From Desulfatiglans anilini DSM 4660 (lineage in GTDB: Bacteria; Desulfobacterota; DSM-4660; Desulfatiglandales; Desulfatiglandaceae): a stretch of DNA of 51,693 nucleotides. Numbering within the stretch: position 1 is the first letter of the stretch; the number at the start of each line of letters is the position of its first letter. Below are positions 7,844-16,553 of this stretch, piece by piece. The stretch lies in assembly GCF_000422285.1 (NCBI RefSeq), contig NZ_AULM01000028.1, positions 1-51,693 on the forward strand, written 5' to 3'. The notes below the pieces were generated by a model. It had not been told where the DNA came from and did not search any database. It saw only the letters and a program-made list of their open reading frames with translations. The position numbers and the translations under genes are program-made.

Positions 7844-8200
7844 TCATTGAACAAACAATCTTTCAATTTCTTCCATGGTTTTTTCGGCTACTTTCCTATT
7901 TTTAAGAAAATATCGCTGCAAACGATCGATAAGCTGTCTTTGCTTGTCTCTATCATCAAAATAATATTCATGTGATAAAAGTGTTTTTACCCAATTTAAA
8001 TTTTCTGCAACTTCATCCGGAATACGCTCACCATCATGGCGCACAGCATCATTTGGACATACATTGTGGCAAACACCACATCGGATGCACTTATCATCAT
8101 CTATAAAGGCTACATCCTCTATTATTGAAATGGCTCCAGCAACACATGAATCCACGCAAATCCGACAACCATCACAAAATTCTTTATTTATCCATGGCAT
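7844..8200 (-). CDS. Small ferredoxin-like protein with two 4Fe-4S motifs and a helical tail
   Basis: This 118-aa protein has two cysteine sets: Cys9-12-15-19 (CDGCRICVDSC) and Cys38-41-44-48 (CIRCGVCHNVCP), the pattern of a bacterial 2x[4Fe-4S] ferredoxin. The first set is followed by Val instead of the usual Pro. Residues ~60-118 are charged and helical (DEVAENLNWVKTLLSHEYYF and KNRKVAEKTMEEIERLF), an extension absent from plain ferredoxins that may bind a partner. The gene is strikingly AT-rich compared with its neighbours and stands alone between two transporter operons, next to repeat copy B, which suggests acquisition by transfer. The role in electron transfer is inferred from the cysteine pattern; the partner is unknown. 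Confidence 0.82.
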   Translation of the reverse strand: MPWINKEFCDGCRICVDSCVAGAISIIEDVAFIDDDKCIRCGVCHNVCPNDAVRHDGERIPDEVAENLNWVKTLLSHEYYFDDRDKQRQLIDRLQRYFLKNRKVAEKTMEEIERLFVQ

Positions 8201-8622
8201 TTGATCCTCTCTCCGCTCCTGCCATCTTTCAGCCCCAGCCGGGGTCGAGAAACCAACCTGCCAGACCCCTCGCTACGGCATATCTTATGGAATGATTTTA
8301 ATCATTTATACATGCACTGGCACGACAACCCCTGCGAGAGAAAACCGCAGACCAGCCGCTCCCACATCGATCGGGTCGATTCACTCGGCAGCACTCCTGA
8401 GTGAACACCTGAAATCGGTTTTCACACAGCGGAACTTCATTGATATCAGATAGAAAACGCACCACAATAAACAAAGGCAGAGCGCTCAAATCACTCAGCA
8501 GCACTTTGCTTAGAAGAGTCTTTCAGGAACCCAAATGGCGACTCTAAGGCTGAAAAACAGCGCCATTTAGAATGATAACTATTTATTTCCGAGCAGTTAG
8601 CTTGGTCCGACCCGAACTATAA
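8201..8622. other. Intergenic region between ferredoxin and dctP, with repeat copy B
   Basis: No gene is supported. The right part is repeat copy B. The rest should contain the ferredoxin promoter, which I could not define, and the terminator region of the TRAP operon. Confidence 0.4.
8533..8613 (+). repeat. REP-like element, copy B
   Basis: A stem formed by AAATGGCG (8533-8540) and CGCCATTT (8561-8568) encloses CTCTAAGGCTGAAAAA, a string shared with other copies. After about 32 bases comes the core CTTGGTCCGACCCG (8601-8614). The core ends 9 bp from the dctP stop codon, so here the element abuts but does not enter the gene. Confidence 0.72.
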
Positions 8623-9654
8623 CTACTTGCTGAATTCCTCCACCATTTCCTGGACGGCCTTGAAGACGGCTTCCCCGTCGACGCCTTTTGCGTTGGCGTT
8701 TTTGATGTAGGTATCGAAAACCGGTTTTACGGCCTCCTTGAACTTCGCCGATTCCTCGTCGGACAGTTCGATAAACTCATGACCGAGTTTCTCCACAAAT
8801 TCACGCCCTGATTCGTCGCTGTCTTCCCAGGCCTTGGCCGTTATGTTAGCGTATTTTTTGCTCACATCCGTAATGATCTGCTGCAGGTCGGGCGGGAGGC
8901 TGTTCCATTTCTTGAGATTCATAGCCACGAAGAAGCCCTGGGTGTATGCGCTGCTGTAGGTGAGCGTCGTATACTTGAGAACCTCTCCCTGTTTGAAGCC
9001 CTCGAGAGCCTCCATGGGCACCAGGGTCCCATCCACGATGTTTTTCCTGAGGGCGTCATAAGTCTCGCCTTGAGACATAGCCACAGGAGCGGCCCCATAG
9101 GCCCGCACGATCAACTGACTCGTGCCGGTCGAGCGGATCTTCAAACCCTGTATATCCTCGAGCTTACGGACGGGTTTGTTCACGGTGTGAAGCAGCCCGG
9201 GCCCATGCGCGAACAGGTAGCAGATGTGGACATCGCTCATCTCCTGCGGCTGGAACTTGTTGTACAATTCGTTGATCACCTTCGTAGCGATGTAGGCGTT
9301 GCGGTAGCCAAGCGGGTTGTCCACCGCCTCCATAATAGGGAAGCGCCCCGGGGAGTAGGCCAGGACGGAGGATCCGAAATCCGAAATGCCCTTCACCACC
9401 CCGTCATAGATCTGCGGGGCAGGCGTGAGAGACCCCCCGGTAAAGATTTTTATTTTTATCCTGCCGCTGGAAAGCTCTTCAATCTCTTTTGCCCAGGCTT
9501 GGGGCACCTTGGTCTGAATGTGGGTTGGAGGGAAAAACGTGCTGTAGGTGAAGTTGTAGGTTTCCGCCTGTGCCTGCGGAACGACCATCCCCATCGACGC
9601 AAGCAATGCACCGCATACCAGACACGCCACTGTGAACCAGAAATTTTTCCTCAT
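8623..9654 (-). CDS. dctP: TRAP transporter solute-binding protein, DctP family
   Basis: This is the periplasmic receptor of a tripartite ATP-independent transporter, which captures an organic anion for sodium- or proton-driven uptake. The protein is 343 aa with a signal peptide ending near VPQAQA, then YNFTYSTFFPPTHIQ. The conserved DctP stretch GLKIRSTGTSQLIVRAYGAAPVAM contains the Arg that usually binds the ligand carboxylate. The frame is open further upstream, but MRKNFW at 9652-9654 has GGAG about 7 nt ahead and starts the signal peptide. It is last in a dctQ-dctM-dctP operon, 112 bp after dctM. The ligand cannot be deduced. Confidence 0.92.
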   Translation of the reverse strand: MRKNFWFTVACLVCGALLASMGMVVPQAQAETYNFTYSTFFPPTHIQTKVPQAWAKEIEELSSGRIKIKIFTGGSLTPAPQIYDGVVKGISDFGSSVLAYSPGRFPIMEAVDNPLGYRNAYIATKVINELYNKFQPQEMSDVHICYLFAHGPGLLHTVNKPVRKLEDIQGLKIRSTGTSQLIVRAYGAAPVAMSQGETYDALRKNIVDGTLVPMEALEGFKQGEVLKYTTLTYSSAYTQGFFVAMNLKKWNSLPPDLQQIITDVSKKYANITAKAWEDSDESGREFVEKLGHEFIELSDEESAKFKEAVKPVFDTYIKNANAKGVDGEAVFKAVQEMVEEFSK

Positions 9655-9766
9655 ACCGACTCTCCTTTCGATCTTGAAGTTCACCGCCTCTGAAATCCCT
9701 CTCGCACTCCAAAAAAATTCATCGAAAAGCCGCTTGAAGCACAACCTCCGTTTCCAATTGAAGAGA

Positions 9767-11071
9767 TCAATACGCCAGAAAACTTGGCAAGAACAGAGCG
9801 ATCTGCGGAAAGAAAATCATAATGACGATGTAGGTGATCAGCGTCAAAACAAACGGGAAAGTCCCTTTGAAAATGACCTCCAATGGCACCCCCTTTGCGA
9901 TTCCGCTCACGACATACACATTGATGCCTACAGGCGGCGTAATGACGCCAAGCTCCGTCACGAGCACGATCACCACCCCAAACCAGATCGGATCGTAGCC
10001 AAGGGCGACCGCAACCGGGAAGAATATGGGGATTGTCAGGAGGATCATTCCGAGGGCGTCCATGAAACATCCCCCTATGAGGAAAAAAAACATGACGACG
10101 ATCATGATGGCCCAGTGAGGCAGGGGAAGCTCCACGACCCACCCCGACAAGGTGCTCGGGATGGTGGTCACCGCCAGAAAGTGGCCGAATACCGTCGCCC
10201 CTGCGACAATCATGAAGATCATGCAGGTCGTGCGCGTCGAGGAGTAGAGTGCATCCCGAAACCCCTCCCAGCTGAGCTGATTCCTCACGAGAGGAATGAC
10301 CAGGCCTCCGAAGGCGCCTACCGCGCCCGCCTCCGTCGGGGTGAATATGCCCAGGAAGAGCCCGCTCATGACCAGCAAAAACAGGATGATGACCTCGACC
10401 AAGCCCGTCAGGGACTTGATTCTGGTTCTCAACCCTTGCTTTTCGACCAGTGGGGCGATCTCCGGCCTCAACGAGACCCAGATGTAGATGGTCAGGATGA
10501 AGAGGATGGAAAGCAGGATCCCGGGAAGAATCCCAGCCATGAAAAGTTTTCCGATGGATTGTTCGGTCTGGATCCCGTAGACGATGAAGATTACGCTGGG
10601 CGGGATCAGAATTCCGAGGCTCCCCCCGGAGGCCACGACACCCGTAGCCAATTCATCACGGTATTTCAGCCGTTTCATCTCGGGAAGCGCGACGGAGGCC
10701 ATGGTCGCCGCCGTCGCGTTCGTGGATCCGCAGATGGCGGAAAACCCCGCACAGGCTCCGATCGTCGCCATCGCGAGGCCGCCCTTGTAATGACCGACCC
10801 ACTTGAAAGCGGCATCGTAGAGTTTGCGGCTGATGCCCGAGTAGAAGAGAATTTGTCCCATAAAAACGAACAGCGGGACGACCGTCAAGTCATATGAGCT
10901 GTAAACCGTATAAAAATCTTTCACGGTGATGTTCAGCGCCGCAGCAGGGCTCACCAGGTACCCGAAACCGAGCAGCCCCACAAGGGCCATGCAGAAGGCA
11001 ACCGGAAAACGTGAAAATAAAAGAATGACGAGAAATAGAACGCCAAGGAGGCCGACATGGACTGGATTCAT
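9767..11071 (-). CDS. dctM: TRAP transporter large permease, DctM family
   Basis: This is the 12-segment membrane subunit that carries out ion-coupled transport (434 aa). Family blocks are AGFSAICGSTNATAATMASV, GILIPPSVIFIVYGIQTEQS, and ELGVITPPVGINVYVVSGIA near the C-terminus. Its ATG overlaps the dctQ stop by four bases (ATGA), so the two subunits are translated together, as their one-to-one complex requires. The protein appears intact at both ends. Confidence 0.94.
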   Translation of the reverse strand: MNPVHVGLLGVLFLVILLFSRFPVAFCMALVGLLGFGYLVSPAAALNITVKDFYTVYSSYDLTVVPLFVFMGQILFYSGISRKLYDAAFKWVGHYKGGLAMATIGACAGFSAICGSTNATAATMASVALPEMKRLKYRDELATGVVASGGSLGILIPPSVIFIVYGIQTEQSIGKLFMAGILPGILLSILFILTIYIWVSLRPEIAPLVEKQGLRTRIKSLTGLVEVIILFLLVMSGLFLGIFTPTEAGAVGAFGGLVIPLVRNQLSWEGFRDALYSSTRTTCMIFMIVAGATVFGHFLAVTTIPSTLSGWVVELPLPHWAIMIVVMFFFLIGGCFMDALGMILLTIPIFFPVAVALGYDPIWFGVVIVLVTELGVITPPVGINVYVVSGIAKGVPLEVIFKGTFPFVLTLITYIVIMIFFPQIALFLPSFLAY

Positions 11072-11565
11072 CTTTTCGCCTTCTTCCAGAAGTCTATGAG
11101 GTTATGCAGAATGGCGAGGCATAGGCCGAAAAAACAAAGTCCAATCAAATAAATAAGTGGATAAAACGGAATATGCAGGATCGGTGTGATCTCCCCCGCC
11201 GCCTTCATATCGAGGCCCAACTCGACGGACTGCCATACCAGCACAAGAAAAAAGAGGATGCCGAGAATGTGTGTCACGGTTTCGATGACGAGCTGTTTGC
11301 CCCGCGAGAGGCTCTTGACCAGGATGTCCACCGCGACATGCCCCTTCTGCAGCATCGTATAAGGCATCGCAAAGGCAGCCACGACAGCGCCCAAAATGCT
11401 CACGATTTCATAAGTCCCGGGGATTGGACGACTGAAGAGATACCTCATGGAGATATCGAAACAGGTAAGCAGCATGATCACCAGAAGCGCCAGAGAGGCG
11501 ATCAAATTGAACAGGCTGCTAAGCCCTGCAGTCTTTCTGACGACCTTGAAGCTCTCTTTTTCCAT
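11068..11565 (-). CDS. dctQ: TRAP transporter small permease, DctQ family
   Basis: This small membrane subunit (165 aa, four hydrophobic segments) forms a complex with DctM. It shows the typical FDISMRYLFSRPIPGTYEI stretch and the VAAFAMPYTMLQKGHVAVDI block seen in DctQ proteins. It opens the TRAP operon and overlaps dctM by 4 bp. Upstream is the long AT-rich gene-free region; no promoter could be fixed with confidence. Confidence 0.9.
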   Translation of the reverse strand: MEKESFKVVRKTAGLSSLFNLIASLALLVIMLLTCFDISMRYLFSRPIPGTYEIVSILGAVVAAFAMPYTMLQKGHVAVDILVKSLSRGKQLVIETVTHILGILFFLVLVWQSVELGLDMKAAGEITPILHIPFYPLIYLIGLCFFGLCLAILHNLIDFWKKAKR

Positions 11566-12646
11566 AAGACCCGCTCATCAACACTAACCATGAACGAAAA
11601 GATCTTTTCAAACCAAGACGCGGCGGTTGAACTCGATGGAACTTCCAATCGGGATACACGATTTCAAGCTGCAAAAGCCCTGCTCGGCTGTTTTCGATAT
11701 TCCCTCAAGTAGGACAACCACCTCACCTACCCCATGCAAACGCCACCATACCGGATTGCAGCTGAAAACTGCATATATGCCCGGAATATATGGATTAAAT
11801 GTTAAAGCTTTACGATAGACACCGAGCAGCGCTCAGCGGAGCACTTCTCATCCGGAAACCCCTGGATAACGGCAACAGTCAACGAGGTTTTCCCGGCAAC
11901 TCGATTTGAAAAAAATTTTGATACGCTTTATTGGGACAACGGACACCCTTGAAGATGCCCTGTACTTTTACAGATTGAAATGAGAAGAACATGAAGGTTA
12001 GAAAACAATAGAGACTTAACGAATATAGCTCGTCTAATGTATTAGGAAGGCGTACCTAGACGCGAACTTCACCATTTGTTCGCATATCGCAAACCGAAAG
12101 GATCATCAGCCGCAAGCCGTAACGCCTTCCCTCCTTTTTGAAAAAAATAGAAGACCTGTTTGAAACCAATGACTCTTTCTTGAAAGAAGATGCTCGAAAA
12201 GCAGCCAAGATTAAACTTCCCGTTAGACTTCTAGAATACGCATCCTTCTTTTGTCAAGCCCTATTTGGGGTCGGACCAAGATAGGTACCTGGATAGACTC
12301 GAAAAAAAATCGAACACGGGCCAGTTTTACCCCTTAAAACCGCCTTTTGAACCTGAAAAAACCTGTTTTAAGCCATTGAACGATCCTTCTGAAAACCTGA
12401 ACAAAAACGATCCTCAACCCGAGATCCTCAACATCTGCAAATGATTCGAGGCAATAAACCTCAGCCCAGCCCAACAGGGATACAAGGAGCCTGGACGCGA
12501 ATCCGAGCAACGCTTAAAGCTTTCAGCAGGTGTCCATCATATCCCCCTGCCTTGCATCTACATCTGCTTAAAACCGTCATTTGGGCCTTGAAAAGGCCAT
12601 TCTAAGGCAGCAAAACACCATGTTTTCCGGCAATAACAATGTGATT
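11566..12646. other. Long AT-rich gene-free region with two opposed REP-like copies
   Basis: About 1.08 kb without a supportable gene on either strand. The part nearest dctQ should hold the TRAP operon promoter. Repeat copies C (minus) and D (plus) occupy the far end, with their cores facing outward. The stretch is much more AT-rich than the coding flanks and may be decayed or transferred DNA. Confidence 0.45.
12267..12375 (-). repeat. REP-like element, copy C (inverted)
   Basis: The core is present in reverse as GGGGTCGGACCAAG at 12267-12280. Reading on the minus strand, the preceding ~90 bases include CTTAAAACAGG and GGCGGTTTTAAGG strings similar to the body of the other copies. The far boundary is approximate. 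It forms a divergent pair with copy D. Confidence 0.6.
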
Positions 12647-12672
12647 TCAATTGGATAACCTGGTCCGACCCC
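12576..12672 (+). repeat. REP-like element, copy D (enters AI-2E-type permease 3' end)
   Basis: The body has GGCCTTGAAAAGGCC, a perfect short inverted repeat, then TTCTAAGGCAGC and TGTTTTCCGGCAATAA, the latter shared with copy E. The core is CCTGGTCCGACCCC (12659-12672) with one change from the consensus. On the minus strand it encodes the last residues GRTRLSN and the TGA stop of the permease gene. Confidence 0.75.
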
Positions 12673-13702
12673 ATTGGTTGATGATGGCTTGGACGAGGGT
12701 GGCGAGGGGGATGGCGAAGAAGATTCCCCAGAAACCGAGGACACCGCCGAAAAAGAGGACTGCGACGATGATGGCGATGGGGTGCAGGTTGACGGCCTCC
12801 GAGAAAAGGAGGGCGACCAGCACGTTCCCGTCAAGTATCTGGATGAGAAGATACGCGCCGACGGTATAGAAAAAAGGCGCGGTCGGCCCCCATTGGAAAT
12901 AGGCGATGAAGGCCACGGGAAACGTCATCACGGTGGCACCGATATAGGGGATCAGAACGGAAAGCCCGACGAAAAGACTCAGCAGCATTGCAAACTCGAG
13001 ACCCAGGAGTGAAAAGGTGATGAAACTGACCACCCAGACGATGAGGATCTCCCAGGCCTTCCCGCGTACATAGTTCCCTATCTGGCGGTCGACCTCTTGC
13101 CAGACCTCGCTGGCCAGCCGCCTTTCCGCCGGAAGAAATCGTCGCACCCATTCGAGCAGGCGATTCTTGTCTTTCAGGAAGAAAAACACAAGCATAGGTA
13201 CAAGGAACATATAGACCACGATCCATACGATCAAGCGGGCCGAAGCGATCGACAAGGAAACGAGCCGCTGCCCGGCATGGGCAAGCTCGGAGCGCAGCAT
13301 GGCCATGAAATCCCGGATCTGCTGCTCACTGAAAAACTCGGGGTACCGCTCCGGCAATTGCATCAAGGCATCCTGTGTCCAGGATATCTTGGAGGGCAGC
13401 CCCTGGATGAGCTGTACCAACTGCTGCCAGAGAAGCGGGATGAGCGCCAGGAAGAGAAAAAGCAGGCCGGCCATGAAAAGCACGAAGATGATCACTACGC
13501 TCAAGATGCGGGGAATTTTCAAACGCTCGAAGAATTTCACCAGCCCTTCGAGCAGATAGGCAACGACAAGGCTGACCAAGACGGGGGCGAGGATCTCGCC
13601 CAGTGCCAGGACGAGGACCCCGCCGATTACGAGAAGCACCCCGAGGATTACGATCTGGGGATCGGAAAGATGTCTGCGGAACCAAGCTATAACGGGATTC
13701 AT
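12647..13702 (-). CDS. AI-2E / PerM family membrane transporter
   Basis: This polytopic inner-membrane protein (351 aa) belongs to the AI-2E transporter family (PF01594). Members export autoinducer-2 or act as Na+/H+ or metabolite exporters, so the name does not prove the substrate. Features are paired N-terminal helices, a long soluble segment around residues 100-150, GNYVRGKAWEILIV, and the conserved C-terminal LIPYIGATV and GGVLGFWGIFFAIPLATL. The start ATG 13700-13702 has GGAG 7 nt ahead, so 13 codons of the longer frame are rejected. The C-terminus IINQW-GRTRLSN and the stop come from repeat copy D, implying loss of the original tail. It is probably last in the GAF-kinase-UspA operon. 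Confidence 0.9.
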   Translation of the reverse strand: MNPVIAWFRRHLSDPQIVILGVLLVIGGVLVLALGEILAPVLVSLVVAYLLEGLVKFFERLKIPRILSVVIIFVLFMAGLLFLFLALIPLLWQQLVQLIQGLPSKISWTQDALMQLPERYPEFFSEQQIRDFMAMLRSELAHAGQRLVSLSIASARLIVWIVVYMFLVPMLVFFFLKDKNRLLEWVRRFLPAERRLASEVWQEVDRQIGNYVRGKAWEILIVWVVSFITFSLLGLEFAMLLSLFVGLSVLIPYIGATVMTFPVAFIAYFQWGPTAPFFYTVGAYLLIQILDGNVLVALLFSEAVNLHPIAIIVAVLFFGGVLGFWGIFFAIPLATLVQAIINQWGRTRLSN

Positions 13703-13799
13703 GCGGGCTCCCTGCGCACCGCTGCTGATCGCCAACGGCATTCCAGCGGCAGCGTGGTTCAGGCCGATTCAAAGGGAAGCCGCCTGTACGGAGGGCCCC

Positions 13800-14246
13800 T
13801 CACTTCGACTTCACGACCAGGATGGCGGCTCCCTCGAGGGCCCGCAGCAGTTTTACGCTGACGTCCCCCATGACAAACTCCTCGGCCTTGGTCATCCGCT
13901 TGCGCCCGATGACGACCATATCATACTTATCTTTACGAAACTGATCGATGATCCCGTCGGAAATCGTCGGATAAGGCTCGCTGATCATCTTGATCGTAAT
14001 GTGGTCAGGCGTGAACCCGGCTTCGATCAGACGGTCCTGCGCCTTTTCGAGCACATCCTGATAGCGCGCCGACATTTCCTCCGTGAACTTCTTTCCCATC
14101 AGCTCTTCACTCGCGGAGGGCTTGCGGAAAAGATGCATCAGAACGACGTTCCAGTCTTCCGGACAGAAAGGGAGATTCACCAGGTAGTCGACCACCGCCC
14201 GGGAACTCACAGAGTCGCTGAGAGGTACAAGTACATTCGTTGTCAA
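13800..14246 (-). CDS. Universal stress protein (UspA family), single domain
   Basis: This 148-aa Usp domain protein has NVLVPLSDSVSSRAVVDYL at the N-terminus and DMVVIGRKRMTKAEEFVMGDVSVKLL at the C-terminus. The nucleotide motif is G-R-K-R rather than G-x2-G, so ATP binding is uncertain. These are small cytoplasmic proteins that often modulate membrane transporters or signalling. It starts 13 bp after the kinase stop with a GGGGAGG about 12 nt upstream, and is followed by the AI-2E-type permease about 97 bp later. The order kinase-Usp-permease suggests that the Usp or kinase controls the transporter; that is inference. Confidence 0.9.
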   Translation of the reverse strand: MTTNVLVPLSDSVSSRAVVDYLVNLPFCPEDWNVVLMHLFRKPSASEELMGKKFTEEMSARYQDVLEKAQDRLIEAGFTPDHITIKMISEPYPTISDGIIDQFRKDKYDMVVIGRKRMTKAEEFVMGDVSVKLLRALEGAAILVVKSK

Positions 14247-14259
14247 AGGATGCCTCCCC

Positions 14260-15168
14260 TCACTCGAATACCGAATAAAGACAGCGATTGAGATCTTCTA
14301 TGATTTCTTCGGTAAATTCATAATATACGTTCGCAGATTTCGAAAAATGCATCAAAATATCATTCAACGGTTTGGGTATCTCGGGGTAGAGTTTCTTGAG
14401 ATTCACCAGCCGCCTCTTGTGGATGATTGAAAAATCGCCCGGTTCGAGCCGCTCAGCCACGTCTCCATAAGTGGACTTCTGCTGCATGATCATGTGCATG
14501 TCGTGCAGGCCCTTCCCGATGGCATTCATCAAAATGCTTCCCAGGCCGAAGAGATCCAGTGCGAAAGGGTTTTCCGTCGCTTCGAAATCGTAGTCGAAAT
14601 CGATCCAGACGTATCGCCCTGTTTCCTTTTCAACAATGATATGGTCATTGCGGATGTCCCCATGCCTGAACCCGTTGATGTGCAAAAAACGGATGGCCTC
14701 GAACGCCTTGACGATGTGCCTGAGGATGGTCGGAAGGTATTTCTCTATGTACTCCCGGTACGGCATGGTGAACTCGTCCAGGTAAAGCAGAAAGTTGGTC
14801 CCGTTGACGATATCCAGAATCCGCAGCACGTTTCCCTTTTCATCGAGGCTCGATGTCCCGTGCATGAAATACGGGTGATCCTTGACCAAATCAAGGATCT
14901 CAGCCTCCTTGGCCGGGTTCCGGAAGCAGTTGACCTTCACCTCCCCATAAGAAGCCACAAAGGTCTCCAGGAAAGACAGTTTGATGAGCTTCCTTTCTCC
15001 GGTTTCCTCATCCACCACCCGCTTCACCCAGAATTTCGGATCGTCCATCCCGAAGCGGCGTTCCCTTTCGTGACCGGTGACGACATAACGCTTTCCCCCG
15101 ACCTCGATAATGTCTCCGTGGTCGATCACAAAAATGGGGGTGGTATCTTTGAAGACCTTCCCCGCCAT
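14260..15168 (-). CDS. Protein kinase-like protein
   Basis: This 302-aa protein has a protein-kinase fold. The catalytic loop is HGDIRNDHI (about residues 168-176; HRD variant with HGD) and the magnesium loop is WIDFDYDF (DFG variant DFD). A likely beta-3 lysine lies in ERKLIKLSF. The Gly-rich loop is poorly formed (VTGHERERRFGMDD), so activity is probable but not certain. It is cytoplasmic with no membrane segment. ATG 15166-15168 follows the GAF gene stop within two bases, so the two are co-translated, and the UspA gene follows 13 bp on. It could phosphorylate the Usp or the permease; this is inference. Confidence 0.82.
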   Translation of the reverse strand: MAGKVFKDTTPIFVIDHGDIIEVGGKRYVVTGHERERRFGMDDPKFWVKRVVDEETGERKLIKLSFLETFVASYGEVKVNCFRNPAKEAEILDLVKDHPYFMHGTSSLDEKGNVLRILDIVNGTNFLLYLDEFTMPYREYIEKYLPTILRHIVKAFEAIRFLHINGFRHGDIRNDHIIVEKETGRYVWIDFDYDFEATENPFALDLFGLGSILMNAIGKGLHDMHMIMQQKSTYGDVAERLEPGDFSIIHKRRLVNLKKLYPEIPKPLNDILMHFSKSANVYYEFTEEIIEDLNRCLYSVFE

Positions 15169-15170
15169 GG

Positions 15171-15737
15171 CTAGAGCCCTTCCAAGGCCCTCAGCGGCAG
15201 GCTTTCCAAGGCCATTTTCACCCTTTCGAGAAAGTTTTTAAGGCCGTTGTTCTCGATCACCACACCGAGTTGTTCAGCCAAAACGCACAAGGTTTCGATA
15301 TCAGCCTCGTGATACTCCCACGGCTCGGCATGGTAGACTCGGATGACGCCGATGACGGCGCCGTGGTACTTGATCGGCACGGAGAGCATGCTCACGATCC
15401 CCTCCTTGGCCGCGGCCTCCGGGTACTGGACCCTCGGGTCCTTCTGCATATCCCGGATCAGGACCGGCTCACCGGTGCAGGTTACGCACGACTCTTTGTT
15501 CAGCACGAGCGGCCCTTTGTTCAAATACTCGTCACTGATCCCATAGGTGCTGACGTGAACCAACTGGTTCTCCCTGTCGTCCACCAGGAAGATGCTGCAA
15601 CCCTTCGCCTCGAAGGTTCTGCTGGTCCCCTCGCTCAGGTGATTCATCAGGAGCGCCAGATCTTCATAAATCGATATGGCGTGGCTGATTGCCTTGAACT
15701 CCTTCAAATAAAATTTTCTCTCCGGTTTTCGCCCCAT
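15171..15737 (-). CDS. GAF domain sensor protein
   Basis: This is a stand-alone GAF domain of 188 aa. The core runs from FEAKGCSIFLVDDRENQLVHVSTYG through LSVPIKYHGAVIGVIRVYHAE to LCVLAEQLGVVIEN. The pair CVTCTGEPVLI gives Cys residues that could bind a metal or sense redox state. GGAG lies 6-7 nt before the ATG. It is the first gene of an operon with the kinase, UspA and permease genes, so it is the likely sensory input. The ligand is unknown. Confidence 0.88.
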   Translation of the reverse strand: MGRKPERKFYLKEFKAISHAISIYEDLALLMNHLSEGTSRTFEAKGCSIFLVDDRENQLVHVSTYGISDEYLNKGPLVLNKESCVTCTGEPVLIRDMQKDPRVQYPEAAAKEGIVSMLSVPIKYHGAVIGVIRVYHAEPWEYHEADIETLCVLAEQLGVVIENNGLKNFLERVKMALESLPLRALEGL

Positions 15738-15878
15738 GGCTTTCTCCTTCCAAACGGCATGGCATGTCCACGGTCAAATAATTCCCCTCTGGAACTGAAG
15801 GTGCGCCCTGGTCCATGATAGCCGATCGGCTGTCCCCAATGCAAACAAACCGGCGCCGAAAAGGCCTCATAGCCTCTT

Positions 15879-16553
15879 TTATCGGACAGGCTCTCCCGTG
15901 CCGCCAAAAAAATACGTCATCCCCACGAGTCCCCCGAAGGCATTGAGTCCCCTGTTTCGCATCGACAGGCCGGCGTTTGAGACATGATGGAACATGACCT
16001 CGCCGTTCAGCGCCCAATGCGGAGAGAGCATGAACCGTAATCCCGCACTGCCCTGCGGAGTGAACTCGACGGCCTGTCCGAGGTCGATCTGATTCCCGTC
16101 GCGATAGGCGTCGTTCAGGACCACCCCCACCCCAGCCTGGAGGTAAGGAAAGCAGCGCGCACCGGGCTGGACGAAATTGTAGCGGATAAGTCCGGTAATG
16201 CCTCCCATGACGTTGCCTGCCCCCTTATAAATATACGAGTAAGTCAGTTCGCCGATCAGTTCCCAATTCCCCCGGAGAAGCGACCTGTCGGGCCCCGGCT
16301 TCGTCAGCATTTTCGAAAGGCGCAGATTGGTCTGCCAATAATCCATGACAGACGACCGCTTTGCCAACATGGTCGGTGAGAAAAGAAGGCCGGACGCAAG
16401 CTGCAGTGCGACCTGCCCCTTTCTGAAAGGCGCATCGAATGCCGCATCGCCGGCGCAGAGCTCCATGGCGCGGGACTGCCCCGCTCCGGCCATCAAAGGC
16501 AGCATGAAGGCAATGACGATCCAAGCCTTCTTCCGATTGCACACCACCCCCAT
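15879..16553 (-). CDS. pagL: Lipid A 3-O-deacylase, PagL family
   Basis: This is an outer-membrane beta-barrel esterase that removes the 3-O acyl chain from lipid A. From ATG 16551-16553 the protein is 224 aa with a signal peptide ending near GQSRA. Alternating beta strands follow, with the family block MFHHVSNAGLSMRNRGLNAFGG. His190 and Ser192 match the catalytic His-x-Ser of PagL. The protein ends in an aromatic strand, LVGMTYFFGG. The start is uncertain: the frame extends to a TTG at 16691, but no good ribosome site was seen at either place, and the chosen ATG is the one that begins a signal peptide. It stands alone, about 140 bp downstream of the GAF gene start region on the same strand. 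Confidence 0.82.
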   Translation of the reverse strand: MGVVCNRKKAWIVIAFMLPLMAGAGQSRAMELCAGDAAFDAPFRKGQVALQLASGLLFSPTMLAKRSSVMDYWQTNLRLSKMLTKPGPDRSLLRGNWELIGELTYSYIYKGAGNVMGGITGLIRYNFVQPGARCFPYLQAGVGVVLNDAYRDGNQIDLGQAVEFTPQGSAGLRFMLSPHWALNGEVMFHHVSNAGLSMRNRGLNAFGGLVGMTYFFGGTGEPVR

